A stretch of DNA of 64,000 nucleotides, from NCBI GenBank assembly GCA_034769895.1, contig CM068367.1:688541548-688605547 (forward strand), given 5' to 3'. Source of the DNA: Magicicada septendecula (taxonomy: Eukaryota; Arthropoda; Insecta; Hemiptera; Cicadidae). Both the position numbers and the translations under genes were made by a program. The notes beneath the pieces are model-generated. The model was given only the letters and a program-made list of their open reading frames with translations, did not search any database and was not told the DNA's origin. This document shows, piece by piece, positions 1 to 9,715 of the stretch. Each line of letters starts with the position of its first letter. Position 1 is the first letter of the stretch.

Positions 1-453
1 TATACGTAATAGGGGAAAACACTCAAATGAGTTTCTATTTACGTGTGTTTCACAACAATGGTTTGTGAATACTTTCTCGTCTATCACAAAGCGTTTGCAA
101 TTTGCAAAGGATGTTTTACACGTGTACAAACTCTTAAAATTCATTGTTGCTAAATAGACAAAGTTCTATACAAACTATAAAAAAACCAAAATAAAAAGAA
201 TGATTTATTTTTACGTCAAAGATCTAAATTCAGACTATGAAACAGTACCGCACACAGAGTGTTAAAAATTTATTATTTAAAAACGAATATCAAAGTAACA
301 TTCTAGCTTTTTTCAAACATTTAAATTAGTTTGTACCTGAATTTGTAAAATTCTTGAATATACTCTATACAAGTTCTCCTTAAGTCTAATCCAATTCAAT
401 AACACTCGAACTCAAGTAATGTACAATATTTACAGATGAGGATCAACCAAAGT
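1..453. other. AT-rich stretch, no gene seen
   Basis: No reading frame, repeat or RNA-like structure stands out. It flanks the 3' end of the hAT remnant that follows, and no matching hAT terminal repeat was found in it. Confidence 0.5.
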
Positions 454-1198
454 TCACTGTTTTCTTAAGCCTAGTCTTCTTTTTTTAATAGCTAAGAACT
501 TTTCAACCACTTCGTTGATATTAGTTTTCTGTGTCTCTTCATGCTCAATGCTTAACAATGCCAAGTCACTCAACCGAGTTTGGGCCATGGTACTTCTTAA
601 GTATGACTTAAATTAATTAATTTAAGTTTTGAAAAGCTTCTTTCCGCTGTAGCTGTTGTGACAGGTATGGTTAAATAAAGCTGCAAAGCTGTAGTTAAGT
701 CTGGGAGGCAACTCATAAGGCAGCTGTTTTCTTCAACCAGTAAATTCATCATTTCTCGAATTCTTTTCTTGTGTACAATTTCTTTTCAGAGCTTTGAAGG
801 ATATTACTTGGTCAGGCAGTGATGTGGAAAGGTCACCAGGATACACATTTACCAGAGCCTTATGTTTCTCCACTATTGTCTCTTGTGAGAAGTTTACTAA
901 ATTCTGAGGCGTCAGGAATGAAAACCTATCATCAATGCAACGCAATCCTTCGAATCTCATTTGTAGCTGAGCTATTACAATATCTAGTGTTGCATTGAAA
1001 ACTTTTACTTCAAATGATTTCACTGGGTCGTCAATTCTATGGTCAACTGATAATTCAACAAAGAAGCGTTTTACAACTCGTTTACGCTTATTTTTCATGT
1101 TACAAGTTATGTCCCATGACTGGGCCAACTGGGGCCCCCCATGAGGGTCGGGGCCCCCCCGCGCCGCGGGGTCTGCGGGGGCCTTATCGCCGCCACTG
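454..1198 (-). pseudogene. hAT transposase remnant, ZMYM1-like C-terminal part
   Basis: This is a broken C-terminal half of a hAT-superfamily transposase of the kind annotated in animals as zinc finger MYM-type protein 1-like. A frame ending near 733 has segments typical of the family: KRFFVELSVDHRIDDP, SFEVKVFNATLDIVIAQL, RFEGLRCIDDRFSFLTPQNL. The coding sense then continues in two other frames. Around 590-730 it reads LPDLTTALQLYLTIPVT with TATAERSFSKLKLI, the hAT dimerisation motif. Around 454-590 it reads TRLSDLALLSIEHE and ends at a stop at 454-456. At least two frameshifts and an early stop break it. The N-terminal BED/TTF region and the first catalytic segments are absent. A GC-rich 80-bp leader starting with CAGTGGCG lies directly upstream, so this is probably an internally deleted copy. 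Some family members are host genes, but the frame breaks argue for a dead transposon. Confidence 0.85.
1120..1198 (-). repeat. GC-rich hAT-like terminus next to the remnant
   Basis: Read on the minus strand, the segment starts with CAGTGGCGGCGATAAGG at 1198 and runs through GGGGCCCC-type inverted blocks. CAGNGGCG is a common start of hAT terminal inverted repeats. It abuts the C-terminal coding remnant, as expected for an element that lost its middle. The matching far end was not found. Confidence 0.45.
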
Positions 1199-1826
1199 AC
1201 AATACAGCTTATTATATTATCGTCAATCGTCAATATATTACACATGTGGTTAGTAGAGTTGCTACATTGTAAAGTGTAATATGTAAGATGGCTGATTATC
1301 AACACGCAGCTGTACCAAGAGTTAATAAAAGAAGAGAGATTCTATTGTAACAGTTGTGAATAGAAAGAGATCGTGGTGTGCCGAAAAGGCAGAGATGTTC
1401 TGAAGATCTGAAGTACAGTGTAAAGCACTGTGCAATGATCTAGAGTGGCATATCTAGAATTTGGCTTTGGGGGCCCGGGGTCGGGTCGGCTTCATACAAA
1501 TCAGAAAATCAAGTTAAGACTAATCAACATTACTATCTTTAAAGTAGCTTAAAAACGCGTTATAAGATCCTGGAATTAGTCCCATTAAAGTAAACGGTAA
1601 ACACACAATAAAAATACGCGTTATTGGAACATTGGTAAAAGATACTTATTGACTGAATTGATTTTCCTATATTTCAAACATTTCAAACGTATACACTAAT
1701 ACTATTAATAAACCTGTTTCCATATTTAAAAAAGAGCTACTACTACATTAGCGTACACAGCCGAAAAAGGTAAAACAGCCGAAAAATTAAAAGATTAACA
1801 AATTTTGTCAACTTTCTCGACCCTCT

Positions 1827-1867
1827 GGGGGGGGGGGTCCCGTTCGTCCCCCCGTAATACGCCCCTG
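1827..1867 (-). repeat. hAT-like terminus beside a G11 tract
   Basis: On the minus strand the segment starts with CAGGGGCGTATTACGGGGGG and leads into a run of eleven C (G11 at 1827-1837 on plus). This matches the CAGGGGCGTA-type ends of hAT elements. No transposase sequence is attached, so it is probably an end of a non-autonomous copy. Confidence 0.4.
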
Positions 1868-4462
1868 CCTCACCCCTAATACGTAAGAAATAACATACAG
1901 AATGTTTTTAGCGGTTTGTCAACAGACGAAAAAACCTTTGTGTATTCTTTTGAATACATATCATCTTTCCACAAATAAGAGGAAATTCTGTGGTTTGCCC
2001 TTCCACAAAATAATATAAACATAAATTTCAGCGTTGTGCTAAGATTACTTTAATTATAAGCAGACATCCCAGTAAGGTCCTAAATTTCTCAAACGGTCTT
2101 TTTATATGGGAGCGGTGGCAAGCGTGATACTTTGCCTGCCGGCCTTACCTGCCGGAGTGCTGAATATCGCAACAGCTCACTGGATGGATATCGTACTAAC
2201 ACAAACTTCCCTCGCGACTGGAAGCTGCCATCCTTTACCACTAGAGACGAGAACGTTAGTCAGTAATCCACTGAGGAAATCTGAAATTACTGAACATAAC
2301 TTTCTACGTAGATGAAGACGTGCCTGAAGCGTAATAACTACTTGGAAGACAATCCTGAACCTCCAATAAAATTTCTGTATTCATTACCTGGATGTCCAGA
2401 CTACTGGTACAACGCCACTAATATCGTATCTAGATTAATGGAAAGCAGATTACATTTTATCTGAGCGACATAAAACGAAAGAACAATTTTTTCATCAACT
2501 GAACATGGTCTCTGAAAACGGTGGTATAGGACTACAGGCTTTTTCATGCCATAGTTATAGTACTTTATTTTCTTCCATAAGATCCAAGAATCAGTAGCTC
2601 GTTCAGTTCCTAGCTGAGCATCTTCATAACTGACTTCACAAGGTCTCACCCGCCTTGTCTCACTTAACTGTTAGTTAAGTTCATAACTGACTTAACTAAT
2701 TTAAAATAGGTCTCATCTAAAATAAATGTCAGCATTTACTGACATTTGACCAGTACGTGTCTAAACCAGTGACAGAGAATGATGCACTATTCACTCATAT
2801 ATGTCTAGAACACAAACTGGAACTAAACTTGATTACGAATTCTTAGTCTCAAACTCCACGAAAGAATACTGCCCCTTAAATTTCAGCTTTGAAATTTATA
2901 CAGTATTTTATAAATGGGGGACCCCCCATTTTCCTCAGGACAAATGAGAAATTTAAGATTCTCTGCGTATAATTATATAAATATATTTTATAAATTCTTT
3001 GTCTTAAAGTTTTTGAGTTAACCAACGTTATATATAAGGGTTGAAAAAATGTGGAGAAGCTGTGACTTATAAATATTCTACCCTAATTAATTGTTATTCA
3101 CATTAAAGATAATAAATGTCAACAGGAACCACTTTAATTTTACAATTTGTATTCTTATTAGATCACGTGAAAATTATTTTTTTCTGAAGATATTTCGAAA
3201 AACCCGGTTTTATTTCACCTCGCATTTTAATTTAAGGATATTGTCCCACGAATGTTTTAAGCAACTTATAGTTTGTGTTAAAGTACATTATTTTTCAAGT
3301 AAAATCGTGCAATAAAATTTTACCATTTTTCCTAGTTAAAGTCAAGAAACTTATAATTTACCCGTGAAAAGACGATTATTCAATCCATAGAAATAAGAGT
3401 AGAGAAGTTATGGCACAAACAAGGGGAAGTAAGGGGAAGTATGGGTGAAAAAGGTAAAGGTAGATTAATACGCTCTGCCTTCGTTTTCTGGCGAGTACAT
3501 AACTGTGTATGTTTTTGTAAGGCCTCAAATGCGTACATTATTTACCAGTTGTTGAGTGATTGTTATTATTAATAAAACTCTATTTTGTTAATTGGAATGT
3601 TGAAATTCCTTTCATTTCTACATTTGTCTGTAGCGATTTCAGGTTAGAGTGAGAGGCTGAGAGAAGGACTGGTAGGGTGAGAGAGAAGGTGTGATTGTGG
3701 ACACATACATAAATTACATTATTCCATAGTACTCTTGACTATAATTTACAATATGATTACAATTATTATCGAAGTTTACCTGTTAGTAAAATGTTACATA
3801 TATATATATGTAAAACATTGAATTATTATACTGCTTGCATCACATTCTATCTTGCAATTAAATATTGCATAAATAAAATCATTTCTTACATATTGTTTGT
3901 ATATATATATATATATTAAAAATAATACGACGTGTTATTAAGTAAAATTTACCAGAAACGTTTGTTTGTAACCTTTGTCAACTATCTGATGTAAGTCGTA
4001 ATGTTCTACAGTTATTGTATAAATTGTATGTTTCTAAATTATGATTGTTTGTTAATACCACTAGGGAGTGAAACATGTTAAAAATAACTTTTAATAATTA
4101 CGTAGTGAACATCCCCTAATCTGTTTTAGTTATAGGTAATATATTTTACTTTGCTATATGTTGACTGCTGTAGGTATAAACAATTTATGTATCAATCTAA
4201 TATCCAATTGTTGATTACTGCTTGTTTAATTAATTAAAATAACATTACATTTAGTAATTTGAATTGTAATACTGTATAAATTAAGTTCTCTCATACTATA
4301 ATTGCTCGTTTTCTTAAAGATAATTTGAAGATGTAAACAAACTATCATAAGTCTTCACATATAAAATGATACATACATACGCACGCACACAGTCACATAC
4401 ACGAACACGTTCACCCAAATATTTAATTGTTCCGTAGTGTTTGACATTTCTTTTGTATTTCA
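1868..4462. other. AT-rich intergenic DNA, no gene seen
   Basis: Only short random frames occur. Poly-AT tracts with TA dinucleotide runs are present near 3798-3810 and 3900-3916. The latter lies inside a dispersed repeat (3856-3933) that recurs at 45.6 kb. Confidence 0.4.
3856..3933 (+). repeat. Dispersed AT-rich repeat, copy 1
   Basis: It shares ACATATTGTTTGTAT and AAAATAATACGACGT, in the same order and spacing, with 45642-45734. An upstream AAATATTGC-TAAAT block is also shared. The TA run is longer here. The family is not recognised. Confidence 0.55.
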
Positions 4463-4515
4463 TACACAGGTCCTGAAGATGACAATAAATATTGTCGAAA
4501 CGTCGACGCAAAATA
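4448..4515 (+). ncRNA. Hammerhead-ribozyme-like motif
   Basis: CTGAAGA (4473-4479) is followed by one extra T, a perfect 6-bp stem GACAAT/ATTGTC with an AAAT loop, then GAAA (4497-4500) and CGTC. This matches the hammerhead order CUGANGA, helix II, GAAA, NUH. The trinucleotides flanking the core, GTC before and GAC after, can pair as a 3-bp helix I. Helix III would be the self-complementary ACGU, workable only between two molecules or in a dimer. An extra residue between A9 and helix II is known from a viroid hammerhead. Activity is not shown by sequence. It lies in a dispersed repeat with a diverged relative at 20.65 kb. Confidence 0.45.
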
Positions 4516-4670
4516 GTTAACATTTGTGTTATTTTGACCGAGCCTCACTAACCATCCACTAAAAAATTCATTTATTGACGGTCACTAAAAATTTAAGGAT
4601 TAAATGATTATGGAATTTTCCTGAAACTTTTAATAGCACTGGAGGTGGGGATTTATCTTCTGATTGATTG

Positions 4671-4692
4671 CCCCCCCCCCGTAGTTACGTAA
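4671..4692 (+). repeat. Poly-C tract with a weak hAT-like end
   Basis: A run of about eleven C is followed by GTAGTTACGTAATTC. This resembles the poly-C plus TAGTTACGCCACTG end at 10.78 kb, but the CACTG terminus is missing. The call is weak. Confidence 0.2.
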
Positions 4693-4863
4693 TTCCTTCA
4701 TGTAATCAGTTGTTTATTTATTTGTTAATAATCCTTCATTTAGATTTTCGCAGTCAAATGTTATAATACATCTATCATCTGTAATATAATACAATCAATT
4801 TCAAATTTTGACCAAGTTTAAAAGTTTAAATATTAACAAAAAACAATATTGCTAAGGGTTTTG

Positions 4864-5022
4864 GTAACAACACCCACGTCAGCATTAGAATCTGAAAGGT
4901 GCTTTTCTACACTGAAAAGAATAGAACATTCCTTAGGTCAACAATGAGTGTAGACAGGCTAAGTGCCTTAGCAATGGGAGAAATTGAAAATAAAATGTGT
5001 CAGAATAACGATTTTAATACAA
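4864..5022 (+). pseudogene. hAT transposase C-terminal dimerisation remnant
   Basis: One frame reads VTTPTSALESERCFSTLKRI, the signature of the hAT C-terminal dimerisation domain (family pattern: TxxSxERxFSxLKxI). After a frameshift near 4945 it continues as TMSVDRLSALAMGEIENKM, matching the family's usual next block (RLSxLAMLSIE). Only about 50 residues of the C terminus survive, and the copy cannot be functional. It differs clearly from the ZMYM1-like remnant at 0.5-1.2 kb, so it is a second hAT family. Confidence 0.85.
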
Positions 5023-5024
5023 AA

Positions 5025-5400
5025 GTTCATCATCATCATCAAACTCAAGGATTAGGCACATCCTGAACCTGTTCCAGGACCCACTTCGCTCTCGGCCGTC
5101 CTACATCTCTCTTCCCCACCAGTCTGTATTCTGTTGCTAGCACTGGAATCCTGTCACCTGCCATTCTTCCCAAATGCTTACACCAGCTTCGTTTGTTGCT
5201 CCTCAGCTGTTCCATAATGGGTCGACTCCCAGTTCTGTCCTTATATCCACATTCTTCTTTCTAGAATGGTACAGCCCAGAGTACTCCTCATCAATTTTAT
5301 CTCCGCTGCCTGAATCTTTCCTTTGTCTCTTTCTGCCATAACTCTGGGTTCATCTCCACACGTTAGAACTGGTACCGCTACAGTGTTACAAAAACCTTAT
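5025..5400 (-). pseudogene. Non-LTR retrotransposon (LINE) 3' end, reverse transcriptase tail
   Basis: The minus strand encodes the well-known C-terminal part of insect LINE ORF2, split between frames: VAVPVLTCGDEPRVMAERDK, then KIQAAEIKLMRSTLGCT, then LGRMAGDRIPVLATEYRL and GRPRAKWVLEQV, followed by a stop near 5050. The usual family text is a YGxExW block, IQAAEMKFLR, GHxxRM and RGRPRxRW. It ends in a short (GAT)n tract (plus-strand CATCATCATCATC, 5029-5041), the type of 3' tail many LINEs carry. At least two frameshifts break it. Only the 3' end is present, as expected for 5'-truncated insertions. Confidence 0.8.
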
Positions 5401-8334
5401 CCTTGTTTCCTTCTTTGTCTTATTTTTAAGGTTTCTGTGAATTGTTCCACAGATATTCTTAAATTTGTTTACAGTAGAAAAGGTATTGAGAAATTTTCTC
5501 AAGTGGAACCTGTGTACACCTTATATAGTTCCACGTTAACGAGTCCTCCGATCCGATCATAAATCTCCATCTGTTTCTGTCTTACACATCCTTATCCATT
5601 ATCCGAGTTTTTCAACGTTTATTCTTTATTTTAGAATGAAAGATCGCTCTCTGTTATTCCTTCCTACAGTAGTCCACTTTTGAACTGCCTTAGATATTCT
5701 TCCATCTCCCATGTTTCTCATGAAGTATATTAGTATCATTTGTTCTATCTCATCTACTATAGCTTTTTCGCTTTCACGAGTCTTCTGCAAAAGGACTTGT
5801 TATTTTTAAACTTTTCTTTTCTGGTTCTATCAGGCGTTTTTCTCCAGTAATCTGTTTCAACTAATCTAATTATTTGCAGTAAATCTATCCCCGTGTTTTA
5901 GAGTTACTCGAGTTTGTTTTGAGTTTTTGATTTTCGTTATACAGATCCTTCGTTAATTCATAAGTTATTTCCATTTTCGAGACCTCATCTCATTTGCTCC
6001 TTGTTTAAATTTTTGGGTTGCGGTATTATTTCTCCAAGACACCCAAACTTCTTTATTTTGTCGATTTTTATGTATTCTGTGTCTACATGTTTTGGAATAT
6101 TCACCGACTTTTAAAACGAAATTTGTAAACCAGCCTTTTCTGCAGTCTCTTATAAATAAAAGGACGATTTGTTCCGTTGCTGCGACAGTCAGCTCTGAGA
6201 GGATTGTCAAGACATGAACTTTGATAACCCCGTCCGATTCTTTTGGTCCCTCTATCCTGTTACACAGTTTTCAACTCTTTGATTACATTTTCCAGAAATC
6301 TTTGGAGAAAGGCCGTTATGTTTCGAAGAGTTCCGAAATAAGTGAACTTATTATTAAGTGGCCGTATATTGTAGTGATGACTGCTGTACGTTTAGCCCTA
6401 TACCGCCAAATGTAATTTGTTCTTTCGTAAAAACAAAACGTAGCGCGCGAAATGTCCTTAACCAGAAACACTGACAGGCTTAATACTAACAGAGTTACCA
6501 AACCAACTGTCCATTACAGTAGTACATTATTACTGTTTTAGTAAACAAACACAGTGTCATTGAATAGGGACCGGCCAGGTGGTAGACACACACGACCCTA
6601 CTAACGGAAACTCGGGTAATTAATACGCGGCGTTTGTAAGAACAGGTGAAGTCAAAATGTTTCTTTTGCATGCGTTTATGCTTCAAAAGATTTAATGTAT
6701 GTTCTTAAAATTCATTTGCGGAACGAATAATATCAAGTCGGTTGTTGCTTGTGTTGTTTTTTCCTACCGTACTCGCATTTACATATAATTTCAATGCAAC
6801 GACTTGTTGAGACACGTACGTACGAAATTAATATAATTTCAAGTTTTTTATTACGGAGATAATATTATACACTGGGAATATCTAAATTAATATTACACAG
6901 TTCTGTAATTTTTTAAATTATGGCCGTCGTTTTTACGCTATAAATTTATACGTCATGTTAAAGTAACGTGAACCAAAACCTAAGAACTACAAAAAAACAC
7001 ACATACACACACAGCATGTAGAAAGAGATAACATTAGTTTTCATTCACTGTAAAAGTATTTATGTTATGTTACAAATTAGAGCCCGGAGCGTTTTATAGT
7101 GCTCCGGGAGCACTGGCCTTACATTGGCGGGTACAAAGGGAAGTCGAGACTGTTTTCTATGTTTCTTCAGTATTCGTTAAAATGATTTACTGCCAATTTC
7201 AGTTTTAGTTGAAACATTATATATACAATTTGTTGTGTTTAACTATTAACAACTCTGTTTCGTTTTCAAGCGAAATACTTTATATGTGAAAATATGTGTT
7301 TACCCGGAGCAGCGAAGATTTTACTCCACATGTGATGTACTGATGGAACTCGTACGAGTAATTGCAATTATGCATTGCAGGTAGTAAACGTTCCTCAGAC
7401 GCACCACGTAGGCCTACACGTCAAGTGTGTCCCACAGGTCTGACCCTCCTGACATATTACAAGTTAAACGTCTGTGTTAAATTCGTTACAAATAACCCAA
7501 ATTATATAAATAGCAACAATATAACAGAAGTTATCAAAACAGGAAGTCTGGCCACTCGGAGTGTCATACTGACACTGTAGACAAGTATACGTGATTATTT
7601 CATAAGAGCTATGCCATCTGCAGATCTGATTCTGGCGATCACTTCCCCCAGCCTCATTCTCACGACTCCCCACAAAATTCTTGTCTTTGCTAATATTTAT
7701 CACCTGGGAATGTACGTGTTGTTGAACAGTAGTTGGAAACAACACACACCACTGTCTCTCTCCTTTATTTCTCCCAGTGTTTACTCCAGAAACATCTTCC
7801 TAGCACCAATAAACGGGTCGTCAATGAAATCCGTTTTTACTGAACGTTGACGTCGTCTCACATTTGTTCTGGCGACGAACAAAAACTGACGTGTTTAACA
7901 CTATCTGCAAGCACACTCCGCTCCATCCTCATTTGGTTTGGCAGCCATCTTCTGTACTGGCTGGTTGAAACAGGCATTTCTGTCTCGAGAATGTTAGTGG
8001 CAATGATCTCCACATAACTGTAATATCTATGTGATGTATTCATGGAATGGCATGCATGTGAACATCGGTTGGCATGCAATCACTGTCTAAACACTGTCCT
8101 CTTAATTCCTATTACTCCTCGTTAGTGGCTTATGATAGTGTTAATATATTGTTACGACATTACAGAACAATCTACGTGTTTCTCGAATGTTCCAGTGGAA
8201 TCCGGTTGTAATTGTATGCGTACGTGATTCTCAACGCGTTAGCTAGACTGTGACAGAAGACGCGCGGCCGCACGCACTGTGTGCAAGGTCGCAACCAATT
8301 ACGTTCCGTGTTTTCTATTAGCGTTGTTAATACG
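5401..8334. other. Intergenic DNA, no gene seen
   Basis: Frames of 60-93 codons occur on both strands, but none has recognisable domains. A GC-rich hairpin at 7083-7108 is the only structured item noted. Confidence 0.4.
7083..7108. repeat. 8-bp GC-rich hairpin
   Basis: CCCGGAGC and GCTCCGGG are perfect inverted arms separated by 10 bp of AT-rich DNA. In this AT-rich setting the GC-rich stem is conspicuous. A related CCGGAGCAGCG recurs near 7303. The function is unknown; a degenerate transposon end is one possibility. Confidence 0.35.
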
Positions 8335-8680
8335 TAGTATGGATGTTCTGGATTTTCGGCGGGGTAAAAATACAAGTACTCAGCGACGCTCAGGCCAGTT
8401 TGAGTTGCGATATATTCGAGTGCGGTTCGTAGTATTGTGGCGAAGTGTTATGTGTTTTATGTTTGTGCGGGAAATTTGTAATACAATTGTGTTTTATATT
8501 AGTAGACATTTTTATTGCGTGTGAACATTTTTTATTTGATTTGTTGTAAGAGACTATCTTGTTGATTATAAACTGTTTAATTGTGATAATTAAAGCTGGT
8601 GATTAGTGACTTAATTGGTGTCTTGTATTTTGTTTTCCACTGTACCATACGACGATCAGTAGACCGTCGTAATAATATAC
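8335..8680 (+). repeat. Diverged dispersed repeat, copy 1
   Basis: It aligns with 18040-18345 in the same orientation. Shared blocks in order: TTCTGGA..T..CGG.GGTA.A.ACAAG, GAGTGCGG, TTATTGCGTGTG, CTTGTTGATTA.AAA, TTTTGTTTTCCACTGTAC and AGACCGTCGTA. The copies are perhaps 60-70% alike by eye. There is no coding capacity. The family is not recognised; a LINE 5' UTR or a non-autonomous DNA element are both possible. Confidence 0.6.
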
Positions 8681-9489
8681 CGTGCATGGCAGAGCACCAG
8701 TACATCGGATATTATAGCATCTTCTGTTCCGTGTTTTTATTCAGTTTGGAAGATTCTAGAATTAAGGGAAACTTCGTTTAATTTGTCGTTTGGGACAATG
8801 ATAATGAGTAAATAACAAGTAAAACTGTGAAATTGTGAGTTGCGAACTTAATAAAGACCCAACAAGTCTTCATTCCATCAACCAAATCAACCAACCGGAA
8901 AACGAAATATCCAAATGTCAAAGTTATCTTGAGAGATTCCAACGTGAAACTGTTAGTACACAAGTCTTCTTGTACATCGTGAACTGATTAAACCCACATT
9001 ACACCTCAGTTACTATTTAAAGTGCAATTGTCAGGAGGGACCTTATTCTCACTGTACAGCCTTCAGAAACATTCAGGTAATTCTGCTTCGTTCGATGCCA
9101 TATTGTATCTGTCTGTTAGATACATTGCTATATTGTACATTTAAATCTATGCTGTATTATCTGTATCGACGCAAGTTCCCTAAAATTCCACAAACATATT
9201 TATTTTAAAATAACGAAGCCTGAAGTTTAAAACCTAAAACCATTCTTACTATTCATTAGCTGGTAAATTATTTGTGTTAAGCATGGAGAGGGAAGTAACT
9301 GATAGATTTTACTTTATCACTTTGTCACGATGAACACACTTTATTATTTTCCTTACATAATTATACAGTAAAAATTACAAAATAGGCTTAAATACTTCCT
9401 CATTAGAAAAGATCTTTTACTCTTTGAAGTTATTATTTTACGAGCACTCGTATCTGGTAGATATGGTAATATTAATAATATTTTCCTAA

Positions 9490-9715
9490 AGTGCTGTCGG
9501 TAGGGGACTCAGGGTAGATGCCTACGTGAGTTGTTCACCATAAATATTGGGTAGTACAACGAATTAGCCGGACACTAGTACTCAACGATGTTGTCTCAGG
9601 TACTTGTTTACATGCTAAATCGACCTGATGCCTACTTTGGCGTTCTCGAGAATCCAACCTTATACCTCTAAATTGATAGTCAATCACTATTCCGTTGTGC
9701 TACCAAATCTGAGAT
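9490..9715 (-). repeat. tRNA-derived SINE-like sequence
   Basis: On the minus strand, from about 9705, GGTAGCACAACGGAATAGTG resembles a degraded RNA polymerase III A box in its tRNA context. About 30 bp later GGTTGGATTCTC resembles a B box (consensus GGTTCGANTCC). Non-tRNA sequence with GTAGGCATCAGGTCGATT follows to about 9490. The layout of tRNA-like head plus unrelated body fits a SINE. The tRNA part is too mutated to fold as a working tRNA. No second copy is seen in the window. Confidence 0.45.
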
